Positions 6,403-9,002 of a DNA stretch of 9,002 nt are shown here, one piece after another. The notes under the pieces were generated by a model, which made no database searches, was not told where the DNA came from, and saw only the letters and a program-made list of their open reading frames with translations. Made by a program: the position numbers and the translations under genes. Every line of letters starts with the position of its first letter. Position 1 is the stretch's first letter. The stretch is from an uncultured Pseudorhodobacter sp. (lineage in GTDB: Bacteria; Pseudomonadota; Alphaproteobacteria; Rhodobacterales; Rhodobacteraceae): NCBI GenBank assembly GCA_937910975.1, contig CALEMZ010000311.1, positions 1 to 9,002 on the forward strand, written 5' to 3'.

Positions 6403-7718
6403 GCCATAAACGCCTCTTTGGCGCGGTCGGTATAGGCTTTGTAGCGGTCCTTGCGGCCTCTGCGCCCACCTTTCGCGTCAATCGGGGGGAAAAGACCGAA
6501 ATTAACATTCATCGGCTGGAAGGTCTTTGCTTCGGCCCCGCCGGTGATATGGGTGATCAGCGCGCCCATCGCGGTTTCGGCAGGTGGCGGCGGCAGGTTA
6601 CGGCCAAGGATTTCGGCCGCAGCCATCCGGCCCGCCAGTAGGCCCATTGCGGCCGATTCCACATAGCCTTCAACACCTGTGATCTGCCCGGCAAAGCGGA
6701 TGTTGGGCCGGGATTTCAGGCGCATCTGCTCATCCAGCAGCGTGGGTGAGTTGATAAATGTGTTGCGATGGATGCCGCCAAGTCGGGCAAAACTGGCCTC
6801 ATTCAGGCCGGGAATCATTTTAAAAACAGTGGCTTGTGCGCCGTACTTCATCTTAGTTTGAAAACCCACGATATTGTAAAGCGTCCCCAGTTTGTTGTCG
6901 CGGCGCAATTGCACCACGGCATAGGGCTTCATCGGGTTGTGCGGGTTGGTCAGCCCAACTGGCTTCATCGGGCCAAAGCGCAGCGTCTCGCGCCCCCGCT
7001 CCGCCATCACCTCTATCGGCAGGCAACCGTCGAAATAGCCCGCCGTTTCGCCTTCGTGAAACTCGGTTTTTTCCGCAACCAGAAGCGCGTCGATAAAGGC
7101 CTCATATTGTGCCTGATCCATCGGGCAGTTCATGTAGGCAGTTTGTTCTTCTTCCGTCTCGCCCTTGTCATAACGGCTCTGCATCCAGACCACTGACATA
7201 TCTACTGTGTCTGCATAGACAATCGGCGCAATCGCATCGAAGAAGGCAAGCGCCTCGGCCCCGGTTGACGCGCGAATACTCTGGGCAAGGTTGCCAGAGG
7301 TCAAAGGCCCGGTGGCTACGATCCAATGGCCGCTTGAAGGAAGTTCTGTAATTTCTTCATATGAAACGGAAATCATCGGATGTGCTAGAAGGCGCGCTGT
7401 CACGGCCTCAGCAAAGAGATCACGATCTACAGCCAGTGCCCCACCCGCAGGCAGGCGATGCGCCCGCGCTGTTTCCATGATGATCCCGTTTGCGGCACCC
7501 ATTTCCCAGTGTAGCAGGCCAACGGCATTTTGTTGGTCGTCGTCCGAACGAAAGGAGTTGGAGCAGACCATCTCCGCCAGATTTCCGGTGCGATGCGCGA
7601 AAGTGCCGACCTTTGGCCGCATCTCATGGAGGATAACCCGCACGCCCATTTGCGCGGCCTGCCAAGCTGCTTCCGATCCGGCCATTCCGCCGCCGATGAT
7701 GTTCAATTCATGTTCCAT
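6390..7718 (-). CDS. trmFO: Folate/FAD-dependent tRNA (uracil-54-C5)-methyltransferase TrmFO
   Basis: TrmFO (formerly Gid; EC 2.1.1.74) makes 5-methyluridine at position 54 of the tRNA T-loop, using 5,10-methylenetetrahydrofolate as carbon donor and reduced FAD. The 442-aa product starts with a Rossmann FAD-binding motif IIGGGMAGSEAAW (7-19), followed by HEMRP (31-35). EMVCSNSFRSD holds C52 and GYFDGCLPIEVMAERG holds C232, which correspond by pattern to the catalytic cysteines 53 and 226 of the Bacillus enzyme. The conserved MKPVGL (251-256) and QPMNVNFGLFPP (401-412) segments are present. Length is normal. The ATG at 7718 has only a weak purine-rich run (GGGCGGG) about 15 nt upstream, so coupling to the gene that ends 27 nt before it may help initiation. 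It overlaps gluQ downstream. Confidence 0.96.
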   Translation of the reverse strand: MEHELNIIGGGMAGSEAAWQAAQMGVRVILHEMRPKVGTFAHRTGNLAEMVCSNSFRSDDDQQNAVGLLHWEMGAANGIIMETARAHRLPAGGALAVDRDLFAEAVTARLLAHPMISVSYEEITELPSSGHWIVATGPLTSGNLAQSIRASTGAEALAFFDAIAPIVYADTVDMSVVWMQSRYDKGETEEEQTAYMNCPMDQAQYEAFIDALLVAEKTEFHEGETAGYFDGCLPIEVMAERGRETLRFGPMKPVGLTNPHNPMKPYAVVQLRRDNKLGTLYNIVGFQTKMKYGAQATVFKMIPGLNEASFARLGGIHRNTFINSPTLLDEQMRLKSRPNIRFAGQITGVEGYVESAAMGLLAGRMAAAEILGRNLPPPPAETAMGALITHITGGAEAKTFQPMNVNFGLFPPIDAKGGRRGRKDRYKAYTDRAKEAFMAWLS

Positions 7719-7745
7719 GGGCGGTGATGTAGCCCGCCCGCAGCG

Positions 7746-8096
7746 CTAGATCAATGCTATCCGCTCTTGTTGTTGCGGATCGGGGTAGGGGCGGTAGAGT
7801 CCAACATCGGCGTGCGCTATCATCTGATGCATTTGCTCATAGCGTCGCGCCAACTCTGCATCCTGTTGGCTGAGCGTGTCAAAGAAATGGTCCAGCTGAC
7901 TAAGGCTATCCAATTCTACCTCAAGCAGAAAATCCGTGTGCCGGCCCGAGGCCAGCCCCAGCTTGCGCCGCATCAACCTCCAATTCATGATTAGCCCTTT
8001 TTCCTGAAGGCCATTCATCCACACCTCGATCACCGCAGCAAAGGCCAGCGCGCGGGCATCGGCTTTGAGTTCGATCAGGCAATGATATAGGTTCAT
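7746..8096 (-). CDS. DUF6614-like small protein of unknown function
   Basis: The product is 116 aa from the ATG at 8096. An ATG at 8105 would add three residues (MPP), but the AAGGA ribosome site lies immediately against it, whereas it is about 8 nt from 8096, so I prefer the shorter form. The sequence begins MNLYHCLIELKADARALAFA and resembles what I recall as the DUF6614 family of Rhodobacterales. The predicted order is strand (2-10), helix (13-35), two strands (IMNWRLMRRKL and HTDFLLEVEL), a long helix (about 66-92) and a final strand (VGLYRPY). This fits a ferredoxin-like or dimeric alpha-beta barrel fold. No signal peptide, membrane segment or catalytic motif is visible. It ends 27 nt before trmFO and may share its transcript. 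Function unknown. Confidence 0.82.
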   Translation of the reverse strand: MNLYHCLIELKADARALAFAAVIEVWMNGLQEKGLIMNWRLMRRKLGLASGRHTDFLLEVELDSLSQLDHFFDTLSQQDAELARRYEQMHQMIAHADVGLYRPYPDPQQQERIALI

Positions 8097-8267
8097 GGGG
8101 GGCATCCTTGGTCAGAGAACGCCAGAATAGGTCGCATGCATTACGAAGTGGTGAATCGCAATGCATGGCGTTGGGTGGCCGCAAAACTTTCTGCGGCATC
8201 GCCAGGATTTGGGCCATCATAGCAACCAAGCAGGCGGGCTGCGGCGAGAAATCCCTTTGCGGCGCGG
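8097..8267. other. Intergenic region between the beta-rich protein gene and the DUF6614-like gene
   Basis: This 171-bp gap holds the 33-bp dyad described separately and a 6-bp hairpin GCCGCA/TGCGGC (8178-8197) without a T run. No convincing intrinsic terminator is seen for the gene ending at 8268. The size of the gap and the dyad suggest that the DUF6614-like gene has its own promoter, but I cannot assign clear hexamers. Confidence 0.4.
8135..8167. repeat. Interrupted dyad upstream of the DUF6614-like gene
   Basis: CATGCATT (8135-8142) and AATGCATG (8160-8167) are perfect inverted repeats of 8 bp, separated by 17 nt. After one mismatch the symmetry continues with CGA (8144-8146) and TCG (8156-8158). 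Each arm also contains the self-palindrome ATGCAT, spaced 25 bp apart. The centre is about 55 bp upstream of the ATG at 8096. It could be an operator or form a hairpin in the leader RNA. It is not followed by a T tract in either direction. Confidence 0.45.
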
Positions 8268-9002
8268 TTAGAACATACCGCGGCGTAAAAGCTGATCCAG
8301 TGGCTTGCTGGAACGGAAACCACGCTGTGAAATACCGTTGCCACGTGCCCCAAAGCGCCAAGATACCCCGAGCTGTACCATCTCCTCTCCCGGACGACTG
8401 TCACGCCCCGACATTTTGTCATAACCGACAGCGGCACTGATACGGATTGGCTGGCCTGGAAGATCATAATGCACCCCAAGCCGAACCCCATAGCCGACCG
8501 CGCGTAAATGCGCTTCGTCAAACTCGGTTGCTGCAGTTTCCAGATAAAATGTCGTTGTATCAGAGAATTCATGCGACAGACTGGCCGAGGCGGCGATGAA
8601 ATCCGTGTTGCGGCGAATGCCTGTGGTGACGTTGCTTGAAATGCCAATTTCGGCCTTTGCTTCGATCTGGGTCCGATCCGAGAGGGCGGCTATCATCTCA
8701 ATTCCTGCACTGCCAATCGTCGCCTCGCGGCCATCGACATCTGCTAGTGACAAGAACAAACCGTATTTAATATTGCTATTGGGTTGTAGATAAAAATGCC
8801 CATCAATCTGGCCTAATGCCCCACCATTATAAGACAGCGCGCCGACATCCAATTGCACGCCAAGCGCATCGGTGATCCGAAAATCACCGGTGACACGCCC
8901 GATGGGGCCGCCCGAGTTGGAGAATGTCCCGTAGGACAGCTCTACCTCGGCGAAGTTTAGCCCCAAAGGCGCGCTTTGGCTAAGAACTGGGGTAGCGCAG
9001 AT
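8268..9002 (-). CDS. Exported beta-rich protein, probable outer-membrane beta-barrel (5' end cut off)
   Basis: The frame stays open from the TAA at 8268-8270 to the window edge (244 visible residues). The first visible residues, ICATPVLSQSAPLG, look like the end of a Sec signal peptide, with a plausible cleavage after SQSA, so the true start lies outside. A TTG at 8966 should not be taken as the start. The body shows repeated short alternating segments with Gly and aromatic residues (VELSYGTF, YGLFLSLAD, TTTFYLETAAT, YGVRLGVHYDL, IRISAAVGYD), typical of beta-barrel proteins. The strand VQLGVSWRF (about 209-217) resembles a terminal barrel strand, but 27 further basic residues follow, ending in Phe. 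The stretch 8740-8840 is noticeably richer in A+T than the neighbouring genes. I do not recognise a family; an exported autotransporter-like or porin-like protein is possible. Confidence 0.65.
   Translation of the reverse strand: MCATPVLSQSAPLGLNFAEVELSYGTFSNSGGPIGRVTGDFRITDALGVQLDVGALSYNGGALGQIDGHFYLQPNSNIKYGLFLSLADVDGREATIGSAGIEMIAALSDRTQIEAKAEIGISSNVTTGIRRNTDFIAASASLSHEFSDTTTFYLETAATEFDEAHLRAVGYGVRLGVHYDLPGQPIRISAAVGYDKMSGRDSRPGEEMVQLGVSWRFGARGNGISQRGFRSSKPLDQLLRRGMF

Noticed and set aside
8178..8197. Hairpin GCCGCA/TGCGGC as a terminator for the gene ending at 8268
   Set aside because: The stem is only 6 bp and no T run follows it in either direction.
8964..8966. TTG at 8966 as the start of the beta-rich protein
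   Set aside because: The frame continues upstream to the window edge through a signal-peptide-like sequence, so the TTG is internal.

Overview
The window looks like a chromosomal segment of an alphaproteobacterium, most likely of the Rhodobacterales (Roseobacter group). This rests on the protein character of LigA, RecG, TrmFO and GluQ, the ligA-recG order, a DUF6614-like protein, and an SOS-box sequence of the alphaproteobacterial type. Coding density is high and GC content moderate. I see no mobile elements, tRNA or rRNA genes, or CRISPR arrays.

Left part, plus strand (1-4690): the tail of an unidentified gene is followed by ligA (NAD-dependent DNA ligase) and recG (branched-DNA helicase). 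These two overlap by 4 nt and form a DNA repair unit. Just after recG is a short gene for a 40-residue protein with one predicted membrane segment. It has a strong ribosome binding site and its own strong intrinsic terminator. Its upstream region carries a perfect GTTC-N7-GTTC motif, the LexA operator of alphaproteobacteria, plus further GTTC/GAAC half-sites. This layout suggests a DNA-damage-induced small membrane protein and is the most interesting item here.

Middle (4689-5552): a divergent pair. On the minus strand is an IscU/NifU-type Fe-S scaffold relative that keeps two of the three canonical cysteines and has Ala at the third. On the plus strand is hisI (phosphoribosyl-AMP cyclohydrolase), monofunctional and complete.

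Right part, minus strand (5572-9002): read in the direction of transcription, an exported beta-rich, probably outer-membrane protein (cut by the window edge) comes first. A 171-nt spacer with a conspicuous dyad follows, then a DUF6614-like small protein, trmFO (m5U54 tRNA methylation) and gluQ (glutamyl-queuosine on tRNA-Asp). The last two overlap by 13 nt and form a tRNA-modification pair.

Most of the window is ordinary core genome. The points worth follow-up are the putative SOS small protein and its operator region, the altered Fe-S scaffold, and the dyad upstream of the DUF6614-like gene.
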